From: Scolanthus callimorphus
Taxonomy: Eukaryota; Cnidaria; Anthozoa; Actiniaria; Edwardsiidae
Direction: 5' to 3'
Assembly (NCBI GenBank): GCA_033964015.1
Contig: CM066919.1
Coordinates: 16,843,646 to 16,907,645, forward strand
Length of the DNA: 64,000 nucleotides
Shown piece by piece: positions 1 to 10,800 of the stretch (its first letter is position 1; each line of letters opens with the position of its first letter). The notes beneath the pieces are model-generated. The model saw only the letters and a program-made list of their open reading frames with translations. It did not search any database and was not told where the DNA came from. The position numbers were made by a program, and so were the translations under genes.

Positions 1-713
1 GTCAGCCAATCACAAACCATAGAACCACTATTACACCTTGTGCTGAATGGCTTCCCTGTCAGCCAATCACAAACCATAGAACCACTATTACACCTTGTGC
101 TGAATGGCTACCCTGTCAGCCAATCACAAACCATAGAACCACTATTACACCTTGTGCTGAATGGCTACCCTGCAGCCAATCACAAACCATAGAACCACTA
201 TTACACCTTGTGCTGAATGGCTTCCCTGTCAGCCAATCACAAACCATAGAACCACTATTACACCTTGTGCTGAATGGCTACCCTGTCAGCCAATCACAAA
301 CCATAGAACCACTATTACACCTTGTGCTGAATGGCTTCCCTGTCAGCCAATCACAAACCATAGAACCACTATTACACCTTGTGCTGAATGGCTACCCTGT
401 CAGCCAATCACAAACCATAGAACCACTATTACACCTTGTGCTGAATGGCTTCCCTGTCAGCCAATCACAAACCATAGAACCACTATTACACCTTGTGCTG
501 AATGGCTTCCCTGTCAGCCAATCACAAACCATAGAACCACTATTACACCTTGTGCTGAATGGCTACCCTGTCAGCCAATCACAAACCATAGAACCACTAT
601 TACACCTTGTGCTGAATGGCTTCCCTGTCAGCCAATCACAAACCATAGAACCACTATTACACCTTGTGCTGAATGGCTTCCCTGTCAGCCAATCACAAAC
701 CATAGAACCACTA

Positions 714-966
714 GAGCGGTTTTCACATGACTGTCGTGAAAACAATTGCAATTGAGCAATCACTAGCCAATCAGAATCGAGAGAAATCACCACTTGCTCC
801 TAAATGGCTTTTCTCTCAGCCAATCACAAGCCGAACCAATTACTAAGTAATTATGCAATTGTATTTACTAAAGAATTTGATTGGCTGAGAAAAAACGAGT
901 AGCCAATGAGAACGCAAAGCAATCGCAATTACATAACAAGTGTTGACAGTCATGTGAAATCCGCTC
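714..966. mobile_element. 253-bp TIR element (MITE) inserted in the satellite, copy 1
   Basis: The termini are inverted repeats (GAGCGGTTTTCACATGACTG on the left; a near match on the opposite strand at the right end). The uninterrupted satellite reads accacTAttacacc. Here it reads accacTA-element-TAttacacc, so the empty site and a TA target duplication (712-713 and 967-968) are both visible. The TA duplication suggests a Tc1/mariner-type non-autonomous element. There is no coding capacity. The interior (about 794-845) resembles the satellite monomer. Confidence 0.9.
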
Positions 967-2278
967 TATTACACCTTGTGCTGAATGGCTACCCTGTCAG
1001 CCAATCACAAACCATAGAACCACTATTACACCTTGTGCTGAATGGCTTCCCTGTCAGCCAATCACAAACCATAGAACCACTATTACACCTTGTGCTGAAT
1101 GGCTTCCCTGTCAGCCAATCACAAACCATAGAACCACTATTACACCTTGTGCTGAATGGCTTCCCTATCAGCCAATCACAAACCATAGAACCACTATTAC
1201 ACCTTGTGCTGAATGGCTTCCCTGTCAGCCAATCACAAACCATAGAACCACTATTACACCTTGTGCTGAATGGCTTCCCTGTCAGCCAATCACAAACCAT
1301 AGAACCACTATTACACCTTGTGCTGAATGGCTTCCCTGTCAGCCAATCACAAACCATAGAACCACTATTACACCTTGTGCTGAATGGCTTCCCTGTCAGC
1401 CAATCACAAACCATAGAACCACTATTACACCTTGTGCTGAATGGCTACCCTGTCAGCCAATCACAAACCATAGAACCACTATTACACCTTGTGCTGAATG
1501 GCTTCCCTGTCAGCCAATCACAAACCATAGAACCACTATTACACCTTGTGCTGAATGGCTTCCCTGTCAGCCAATCACAAACCATAGAACCACTATTACA
1601 CCTTGTGCTGAATGGCTTCCCTGTCAGCCAATCACAAACCATAGAACCACTATTACACCTTGTGCTGAATGGCTACCCTGTCAGCCAATCACAAACCATA
1701 GAACCACTATTACACCTTGTGCTGAATGGCTACCCTGCAGCCAATCACAAACCATAGAACCACTATTACACCTTGTGCTGAATGGCTTCCCTGTCAGCCA
1801 ATCACAAACCATAGAACCACTATTACACCTTGTGCTGAATGGCTACCCTGTCAGCCAATCACAAACCATAGAACCACTATTACACCTTGTGCTGAATGGC
1901 TTCCCTGTCAGCCAATCACAAACCATAGAACCACTATTACACCTTGTGCTGAATGGCTACCCTGTCAGCCAATCACAAACCATAGAACCACTATTACACC
2001 TTGTGCTGAATGGCTTCCCTGTCAGCCAATCACAAACCATAGAACCACTATTACACCTTGTGCTGAATGGCTTCCCTGTCAGCCAATCACAAACCATAGA
2101 ACTACTATTACACCTTGTGCTGAATGGCTACCCTGTCAGCCAATCACAAACCATAGAACCACTATTACACCTTGTGCTGAATGGCTTCCCTGTCAGCCAA
2201 TCACAAACCATAGAACCACTATTACACCTTGTGCTGAATGGCTTCCCTGTCAGCCAATCACAAACCATAGAACCACTA

Positions 2279-2531
2279 GAGCGGTTTTCACATGACTGTC
2301 GTGAAAACAATTGCAATTGAGCAATCACTAGCCAATCAGAATCGAGAGAAATCACCACTTGCTCCTAAATGGCTTTTCTCTCAGCCAATCACAAGCCGAA
2401 CCAATTACTAAGTAATTATGCAATTGTATTTACTAAAGAATTTGATTGGCTGAGAAAAAACGAGTAGCCAATGAGAACGCAAAGCAATCGCAATTACATA
2501 ACAAGTGTTGACAGTCATGTGAAATCCGCTC
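2279..2531. mobile_element. 253-bp TIR element, copy 2 of the same insertion
   Basis: Offset by exactly 1565 bp from copy 1, with the same TA-flanked junctions in the satellite. It therefore arose by duplication of the surrounding satellite block and not by a second insertion. Confidence 0.9.
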
Positions 2532-4241
2532 TATTACACCTTGTGCTGAATGGCTACCCTGTCAGCCAATCACAAACCATAGAACCACTATTACACCTTG
2601 TGCTGAATGGCTTCCCTGTCAGCCAATCACAAACCATAGAACCACTATTACACCTTGTGATGAATGGCTTCCCTGTCAGCCAATCACAAACCATAGAACC
2701 ACTATTACACCTTGTGCTGAATGGCTTCCCTGTCAGCCAATCACAAACCATAGAACCACTATTACACCTTGTGCTGAATGGCTTCCCTGTCAGCCAATCA
2801 CAAACCATAGAACCACTATTACACCTTGTGCTGAATGGCTACCCTGTCAGCCAATCACAAACCATAGAACCACTATTACACCTTGTGCTGAATGGCTACC
2901 CTGTCAGCCAATCACAAACCATAGAACCACTATTACACCTTGTGCTGAATGGCTTCCCTGTCAGCCAATCACAAACCATAGAACCACTATTACACCTTGT
3001 GCTGAATGGCTTCCCTGTCAGCCAATCACAAACCATAGAACCACTATTACACCTTGTGCTGAATGGCTACCCTGTCAGCCAATCACAAACCATAGAACCA
3101 CTATTACACCTTGCGCTGAATGGCTTCCCTGTCAGCCAATCACAAACCATAGAACCACTATTACACCTTGTGCTGAATGGCTACCCTGTCAGCCAATCAC
3201 AAACCATAGAACCACTATTACACCTTGTGCTGAATGGCTACCCTGTCAGCCAATCACAAACCATAGAACCACTATTACACCTTGTGCTGAATGGCTTCCC
3301 TGTCAGCCAATCACAAACCATAGAACCACTATTACACCTTGTGCTGAATGGCTTCCCTGTCAGCCAATCACAAACCATAGAACCACTATTACACCTTGTG
3401 CTGAATGGCTTCCCTGTCAGCCAATCACAAACCATAGAACCACTATTACACCTTGTGCTGAATGGCTTCCCTGTCAGCCAATCACAATCCATAGAACCAC
3501 TATTACACCTTGTGCTGAATGGCTTCCCTGTCAGCCAATCACAATCCATAGAACCACTATTACACCTTGTGTTGAATGGCTTCCCTGTCAGCCAATCACA
3601 AACCATAGAACCACTATTACACCTTGTGCTGAATGGCTTCCCTGTCAGCCAATCACAAACCATAGAACCACTATTACACCTTGCGCTGAATGGCTTCCCT
3701 GTCAGCCAATCACAAACCATAGAACCACTATTACACCTTGTGCTGAATGGCTACCCTGTCAGCCAATCACAAACCATAGAACCACTATTACACCTTGTGC
3801 TGAATGGCTACCCTGTCAGCCAATCACAAACCATAGAACCACTATTACACCTTGTGCTGAATGGCTTCCCTGTCAGCCAATCACAAACCATAGAACCACT
3901 ATTACACCTTGTGCTGAATGGCTTCCCTGTCAGCCAATCACAAACCATAGAACCACTATTACACCTTGTGCTGAATGGCTTCCCTGTCAGCCAATCACAA
4001 ACCATAGAACCACTATTACACCTTGTGCTGAATGGCTTCCCTGTCAGCCAATCACAATCCATAGAACCACTATTACACCTTGTGCTGAATGGCTTCCCTG
4101 TCAGCCAATCACAATCCATAGAACCACTATTACACCTTGTGCTGAATGGCTTCCCTGTCAGCCAATCACAAACCATAGAACCACTATTACACCTTGTGCT
4201 GAATGGCTTCCCTGTCAGCCAATCACAATCCATAGAACCAC

Positions 4242-4437
4242 TATCACTCGTTCAGCACGTGACAGTTTCTTTGTAAACCATGCCAAATGAGTACAATCCC
4301 TATCACTCTGTGAGCACGTGATAACTAAAACAGCTGCGCTTATTTTAAATGTGATTGGTTGACAGAAATAAGTGACCAATGAGAACGTAAAGTAAATACA
4401 ATTACAAACAATTGACACTCATCTGAAACCAGTTCTA
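4242..4437. mobile_element. Degenerate relative of the 253-bp TIR element at the array end
   Basis: The satellite stops at about 4241. The following sequence aligns with the right half of the 253-bp element: gattggttgacag, ccaatgagaacgtaaag and a decayed right terminus (gacactcatctgaaaccagttcta). This is an older family member bordering the array. Confidence 0.65.
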
Positions 4438-4559
4438 TTTACATATTCCCAAGTAACTGTGCTTACATAGCGCTTATCCTCACATTTTGGATAACTCATC
4501 TTATATGGAAACACGTTTATAAACATGAGTGTGTGTTAGTATGGTGAGTTCTGTGACAC

Positions 4560-5325
4560 TGAGGTTGGGCAACTTCCGACGGTCCTCGTGGTTCTTTTAA
4601 CGTCCCTCTGGTTCCGGTTAGTGTAGTGTATGTGATAGACGGGGCCTACGGCTTACAGCTGTTTTGAGTATTCTGCGAACTCTTTAGATCGATTTCCAAC
4701 CGTCAAACCGCTTTCTGGCTTCCGTCAATCAAACTTTGAAACTATTTGAAATACAAAGAAATCAGTTATTTGTCATCCTAGTGAAATGCTCCACCAAACA
4801 GCATCTTTTACTATCTTTTTCTAAACAAATGGCCTAACGTTCGGCCCGCTAAGACTCAAATTGATAATGTGTTTAATGATCCCTTTCGCAGTCAATATAA
4901 AATAAGACTGAATTACAGGAACGGCAAGCAAGCGGGCAACTAGACATTTAAATATTTAACAGATACGAACTGACTAAGCCTATTTGTGCGCACAGGAGCT
5001 TGGCGGCGAGCAACGTTTGAGCGTAAATTATAGTGTTGAGGGACGTCCATTGTTCTTGACAAAATTAGACCTCAGAGTTTGATTGACGGAAGCTAGAACC
5101 CCATTGGAAGTCGAACACAAGAGTCGAACGCAGAATACTCAAAATAGCTGTAACGTCCTTATCCGAGAAGACGTGAAGGTCTAACCATTTGCAGATAATA
5201 GAGCAAAGGCAGCACCTTCTCCTCAATTATTTAGAAAAGACCCTGAGTGTTGGTCCGGCCGGAGTTTGAACCACAGACCTCCCGCACATAAGCCCGGCGC
5301 TCTACCACTGCGCTAACCAGTCGTC
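4560..5325 (-). mobile_element. tRNA-derived SINE, split by a nested element
   Basis: On the minus strand from 5325, the head carries RNA polymerase III promoter-like boxes: an A-box-like TTAGCGCAGTGGTAGAGC and a B-box-like GGTTCAAACTCC. The body runs to about 5152 (ggataaggacg). It is interrupted by a TIR element and resumes at about 4650 with ccgtaggccccgtc, down to a tail near 4560 containing gacgttaaaagaacc. This layout resembles a SINE family I associate with anthozoan genomes; that part is from memory. It is not a functional tRNA, because the acceptor stem does not pair. Confidence 0.75.
4652..5150. mobile_element. About 0.5-kb long-TIR element nested in the SINE
   Basis: Left arm: acagctgttttgagtattc, gcgaactctt, and later cttccgtcaatcaaact. 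The right arm is its inverse: agtttgattgacggaag, aagagtcgaacgcagaata, actcaaaatagctgt. Arms are about 85 bp. It separates the two halves of the SINE, so it inserted later. There is no open frame of note. Confidence 0.75.
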
Positions 5326-7626
5326 GGTTAGCGCAGTCTCCTCGCCTGAGCGCATGCGCCTCGCCTGAGTTGTCCGCTGATGATTATTCCTGATTGTTCT
5401 AGGTAGTCTTGGCCGTGGTGGCCGCCTTAGTATAGTACCAGTGCGCTAACCAGTCGTCGGTTAGCGCATTCGCCTCGCCTGAGTTGTCCGCTGATGATTA
5501 TTCCTAAATGTTATAGGTAGTCTTGGCCGTGGTGGCCGCCTTAGTATAGTACCAGTGCGCTAACCAGTCGTCGGTTAGCGCATTCGCCTCGCCTGAGTTG
5601 TCCGCTGATGATTATTCCTGATTGTTCTAGGTAGTCTTGGCCGTGGTGGCCGTCTTAGTATAGTACCAGTGCGCTAACCAGTCGTCGGTTAGCGCATTCG
5701 CCTCGCCTGGCCGCATTCGCCTCGCCTAAGTTGTCCGCTGATGATTATTCCTGATTGTTATAGGTAGTCTTGGCCGTGGTGGCCGCCTTAGTATAGTACC
5801 ACTACGCTAACCAGTCGTCGGTTAGCGCATTCGCCTCGCCTGAGTTGTCCGCTGATGATTATTCCTGATTGTTATAGGTAGTCTTGGCCGTGGTGGCCGC
5901 CTTAGTATAGTACCACTACGCTAACCAGTCGTCGGTTAGCGCAGTCTCCTCGCCTGAGCGCATTCGCCTCGCCTGAGTTGTCCGCTGATGATTATTCCTG
6001 ATTGTTATAGGTAGTCTTGGCCGTGGTGGCCGCCTTAGTATAGTACCAGTGCGCTAACCAGTCGTCGGTTAGCGCATTCGCCTCGCCTGAGTTGTCCGCT
6101 GATGATTATTCCTGATTGTTCTAGGTAGTCTTGGCCGTGGTGGCCGCCTTAGTATAGTACCACTACGCTAACCAGTCGTCGGTTAGCGCATTCGCCTCGC
6201 CTGGCCGCATTCGCCTCGCCTGAGTTGTCCGCTGATGATTATTCCTAAATGTTATAGGTAGTCTTGGCCGTGGTGGCCGCCTTAGTATAGTACCAGTGCG
6301 CTAACCAGTCGTCGGTTAGCGCATTCGCCTCGCCTGAGTTGTCCGCTGATGATTATTCCTGATTGTTCTAGGTAGTCTTGGCCGTGGTGGCCGCCTTAGT
6401 ATAGTACCACTACGCTAACCAGTCGTCGGTTAGCGCATTCGCCTCGCCTGGCCGCATTCGCCTCGCCTGAGTTGTCCGCTGATGATTATTCCTAAATGTT
6501 ATAGGTAGTCTTGGCCGTGGTGGCCGCCTTAGTATAGTACCAGTGCGCTAACCAGTCGTCGGTTAGCGCATTCGCCTCGCCTGAGTTGTCCGCTGATGAT
6601 TATTCCTAAATGTTATAGGTAGTCTTGGCCGTGGTGGCCGCCTTAGTATAGTACCAGTGCGCTAACCAGTCGTCGGTTAGCGCATTCGCCTCGCCTGAGT
6701 TGTCCGCTGATGATTATTCCTGATTGTTCTAGGTAGTCTTGGCCGTGGTGGCCGCCTTAGTATAGTACCACTACGCTAACCAGTCGTCGGTTAGCGCATT
6801 CGCCTCGCCTGGCCGCATTCGCCTCGCCTGAGTTGTCCGCTGATGATTATTCCTAAATGTTCTAGGTAGTCTTGGCCGTGGTGGCCGCCTTAGTATAGTA
6901 CCAGTGCGCTAACCAGTCGTCGGTTAGCGCATTCGCCTCGCCTGAGTTGTCCGCTGATGATTATTCCTGATTGTTATAGGTAGTCTTGGCCGTGGTGGCC
7001 GTCTTAGTATAGTACCAGTGCGCTAACCAGTCGTCGGTTAGCGCAGTCTCCTCGCCTGAGCGCATTCGCCTCGCCTGAGTTGTCCGCTGATGATTATTCC
7101 TGATTGTTATAGGTAGTCTTGGCCGTGGTGGCCGCCTTAGTATAGTACCACTACGCTAACCAGTCGTCGGTTAGCGCATTCGCCTCGCCTGAGTTGTCCG
7201 CTGATGATTATTCCTGATTGTTATAGGTAGTCTTGGCCGTGGTGGCCGCCTTAGTATAGTACCAGTGCGCTAACCAGTCGTCGGTTAGCGCAGTCTCCTC
7301 GCCTGAGCGCATTCGCCTCGCCTGAGTTGTCCGCTGATGATTATTCCTGATTGTTATAGGTAGTCTTGGCCGTGGTGGCCGCCTTAGTATAGTACCACTA
7401 CGCTAACCAGTCGTCGGTTAGCGCATTCGCCTCGCCTGAGTTGTCCGCTGATGATTATTCCTGATTGTTATAGGTAGTCTTGGCCGTGGTGGCCGCCTTA
7501 GTATAGTACCAGTGCGCTAACCAGTCGTCGGTTAGCGCATTCGCCTCGCCTGAGTTGTCCGCTGATGATTATTCCTGATTGTTATAGGTAGTCTTGGCCG
7601 TGGTGGCCGCCTTAGTATAGTTCCAG
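5311..7626. repeat. 114-bp minisatellite ending at the ANKFY1 acceptor
   Basis: Nineteen copies of a 114-bp unit, counted by the tagtcttggccgtggtgg motif. Some carry an extra 18-20 bp (ggccgcattcgcctcgcct or cagtctcctcgcctgagcg). Each unit runs from the SINE head (tgcgctaaccag) to a sequence nearly identical to the splice acceptor of the next exon (ccttagtatagtaccag). The last copy continues into the coding exon at 7627. Of the 18 internal acceptor-like ends, 11 keep AG (taccag) and 7 read AC (taccac). A short palindrome (gcgctaacc / ggttagcgc) lies at each junction. Confidence 0.95.
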
Positions 7627-7837
7627 ACTTCAACGTGTGCGACGCGGAGGAGCAGTCTGCTCTTGAGCTCGCACTCTGGACTGGACAGTACCAGGTGGCC
7701 GCGCGACTACTAGAAGCTGGGGCGAGTATTGACGCCCAGACCTCTCACGGGCTCTCGCTGCTTCATAAAGCCATTCGCCGGGGCGACAATGGAAGTTCGC
7801 TATTCCTGTTGAAACACGGAGCGGATATTAATACTAA
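7627..7837 (+). CDS. ANKFY1: ANKFY1 exon a (first visible)
   Basis: The acceptor is ttccag at 7621-7626, the last unit of the 114-bp array, and the donor is GTAAGT at 7838. The exon begins with two bases of a split codon and ends with two (AA). It encodes ankyrin-repeat sequence including SALELALWTGQYQVAARLLE and LLHKAIRRGD. There is no start codon; it is an internal exon whose upstream partner is outside the window. Confidence 0.92.
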
Positions 7838-10800
7838 GTAAGTACATATGCACGCCTCACTGCCCGCGCGCGACGCGTGACAATAGATGTCATTGATTGC
7901 GTGACTGATCTCTGCTTTATTCTGATACTCTCGCGTCACTGCAGCTCATATCACGCAGTTTGCCCGCGCGCGACACTTGAAAATATATATCATTGATTGC
8001 GTGACTGATCTTTGCTTTAAGCCCTGGCTATGTTGCGCGCAACATTGTAGCCGGACACACGTTTTCGTCATATTTCCCTGTTTAGGCACGTGAGAAAAAT
8101 TGCTGCGCCGGCAACAAATTTTGTAGCCGGGACACAAAGAAATGTTTCTTCTCAAGACAAGAAACATTTTATGTGCCCGAGACACACGCGTGCGATGTTT
8201 CCTAGTTTAGCCACTCGGGGAATGCAGGACACCAATGTTGCGCGCTACATGTGTCTAAGTTTAGCCGTAGCTTTATTCGGATTATTATACATTGTACTCA
8301 CCATATCGATTCTGATTGGCTAAGAGCGCGCGCTTTACTTTGGGAATCACGCACTTTGAGGGTCTCCAAGAATCAGCTAGCTGATTCTTGATACGCGTGC
8401 AATGCATCATGGGACTAGAGCGCTTTCCCTATTTTAACAAGGCGCTTGTGCAAAATAAATTGCTTGACCATTGACAGAAATAAAAGTATTCCTACTGAAT
8501 CAATGTATAATAAAACAATTATTGAATTCGGATTTTGTGATCTACAGAATAAACAATATCTCGCCAAGTGGAATCAGGCTCGGCCTCGCCTTATTCCACC
8601 TGTCTCGACATTGTTTATTCTGGAAATCACAAAAACCTCATCCAATAATTGCTTATAATCTCACGTCACGCCGCTCATATCACGAAGTTTGCCCTCGTAA
8701 TTCCTTCACTACGAATTCATTAAGCCTGATGCACACTAGAGACAAAACGACATAACACGGCGTGATGACACAGCAGCAAAAGTGTGGGAAAACAACAGAA
8801 ATGCTCAGGTTTTTAACGCAGCATGTTAACATTACAAACAACAACAAGCCTTTATTTCCCTCTTATACATGATTGACACCTTTTCTATTGTTATTCAAGA
8901 CCCTTTATTTGACTTAAATCCCTATGAATTAAGTGAATTCTTAAAGAACGGGGAGGGTTTGAAGTTTCAGCAGGGAAGATTGGGGCTATTATTGAATAAT
9001 TAGTCATAAATGAACCGCATTATAAATGCGCGGGTCTTTATGGAACAATTGATTCTCATAAATGACCCGGCGCATTTATAACGAGGAGCAATTATGACTA
9101 ATTAGACAAATAAAGCCCCACCCTTCCGATGCTGAAACACATTTACAGCTAAATGATAAATACTACAAAATTGTTTGCTAGGTTAAATTGAAAATAAATA
9201 TATATTTGAACAAAAAAAATGTAATTACTAGCTTTAACTGAATAGTGTGTCTCTAAATTGCAAATTGGCGATTCTTTCTACTTTTCTACTAAATTTAACT
9301 ATAATTAATATGGAATAAGTAGATGTTATATGTAACCTTGCTAGCCGGTTCCATTTCTGCTTCACGCTCAAACAAACTGTGAAAGAAATAGAAATAAAAA
9401 TAATTTAGAACATTGAGCTCATAACAATACATTTGCAGAACACATTTTAAATTTCTTTCGTCAATACATTTTACCAGTTTGTCAAATTTAGGATGGACCT
9501 CGTACGTCGCAGCATCAACGGCACACAGGTCTAATACGCTCAAGTTAGTCATGCAATTTAAATTCACCAGACCGGTCTATTTCAACTGTTATAATAAAAC
9601 GAATTACTATAAATAAGAACTTTAGTTAAACTTACCATGTCGTTCTCAATCGCCAACTACAGGACACTTTGAAATGTATTATCTCTTGAACAGCTTAAAA
9701 CCACACAGTGAGTGCCGAGTTCTTCACGCGCATAATGCACCCTTTAAGTCTTGGGACCTCAAGCGTTGTTTTTTCCTCCGAAACTCGTTCTCAGTCGCCA
9801 ACTTAGAACTACTAGCTCAGCACTCAAGCACTGACTCCTACAAAATGACGACCTAAAATCGCGAAAAACAGGTGTTTTGATTTCTTTTGTTGTTTGATAC
9901 AAAAAGAAGTACTTCCATTGGTCGTCTAAAAATGAATGCATGGAAGCTAAAGGAACAATAGCCCCACACTTCTGTTTGTAGTCTCCAAACCACTCTAGGG
10001 ATATATTCTTTAATTTAATGAAACGGGGGCTTTAGAATGCAAACAAATCTATTGTGAAAGGCACCTTCTCTGCAGTGAAATTGCCACGCAAAATACACGA
10101 TATTATGAGAAGTTGAAAAGAAAAAAGACATTCAAGGCATCACAGATTTCCCAGCCAACACTGACGACAATAGCTTTCAAAACAATTTTCATCCTTTTGT
10201 TCCGATACGACTTAAACCTCAGGGGATATCCCTCTACTGGAAAAAATAAAGATCCCTGGTTGATTTATATGGTTAAAAATCGCTTATTTGACGAAGTATT
10301 TTCGATTTTTTAATTGAAATGCGCTCCACCCGATAGTAAAATCACCTTAGATCATGTAATAAGTCAGTTAAATACCTCGGTCTTCGGCAATATGGCATAT
10401 AAATACCTCGGGCCTACGGCCCTCGGTATTTATATGTCATATTGCCTCAGCCCTCGGTATTTAACTCTTACGTAATTTACAATTATTGCTTTATTTCTAC
10501 GATATTCTGTCCTTATTTTTAGTACATTTTCGTTTTTGTGTTGGAGAATTTTGTTCGCCTGACTCCGTGCTTATGTCGTTATGTCGCTAGTGTGCACCAG
10601 ACATTACAAAACGTTTATAGGCTTCATGGGGGCTGAGTACATTTTGCTGGCGGCGTTTGTATTGGCAAGTCAGTATTGCTGCGCTGTGTTCTTTAATAAA
10701 GCCTTTGTAAAACCAATACAATCGCCTCTCGCTATAGCGGACACTATCGGGGGACGATTGTGTGCCCGTACTAGCGAGGTGTCCGTAGTAACGAGAGAGT

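Larger units (their letters stand above)
1..4241. repeat. 57-bp satellite array, truncated at the window edge
   Basis: Head-to-tail copies of a 57-bp unit, roughly 65 in total, interrupted twice by a 253-bp TIR element. Units differ mainly at one base (ggcTtccc or ggcTaccc). Two higher-order duplications are visible. A 1565-bp block recurs, with every landmark after position 161 repeated at +1565. A 570-bp (10-unit) block recurs, with the rare ttgcgctg variant at about 3111 and 3681 and the aatccatag variants at about 3486/3543 and 4056/4113. Because 57 is 3 x 19, long open frames run through the array, but they are periodic by-products and not genes. Each unit contains agccaatcac, a CCAAT box. 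Confidence 0.97.

Noticed and set aside
161..4276. Open frames of up to 601 codons with 19-residue repeats on both strands
   Set aside because: They follow from a 57-bp (3 x 19) period without stops. All frames and both strands are open alike, and there is no codon bias or domain.
5256..5325. tRNA gene on the minus strand
   Set aside because: A- and B-box-like sequence is present, but the acceptor stem does not pair and it continues into a SINE body.
1..7626. CRISPR-like regular repeats
   Set aside because: No unique spacers; the units are contiguous satellite copies in a eukaryotic genome.
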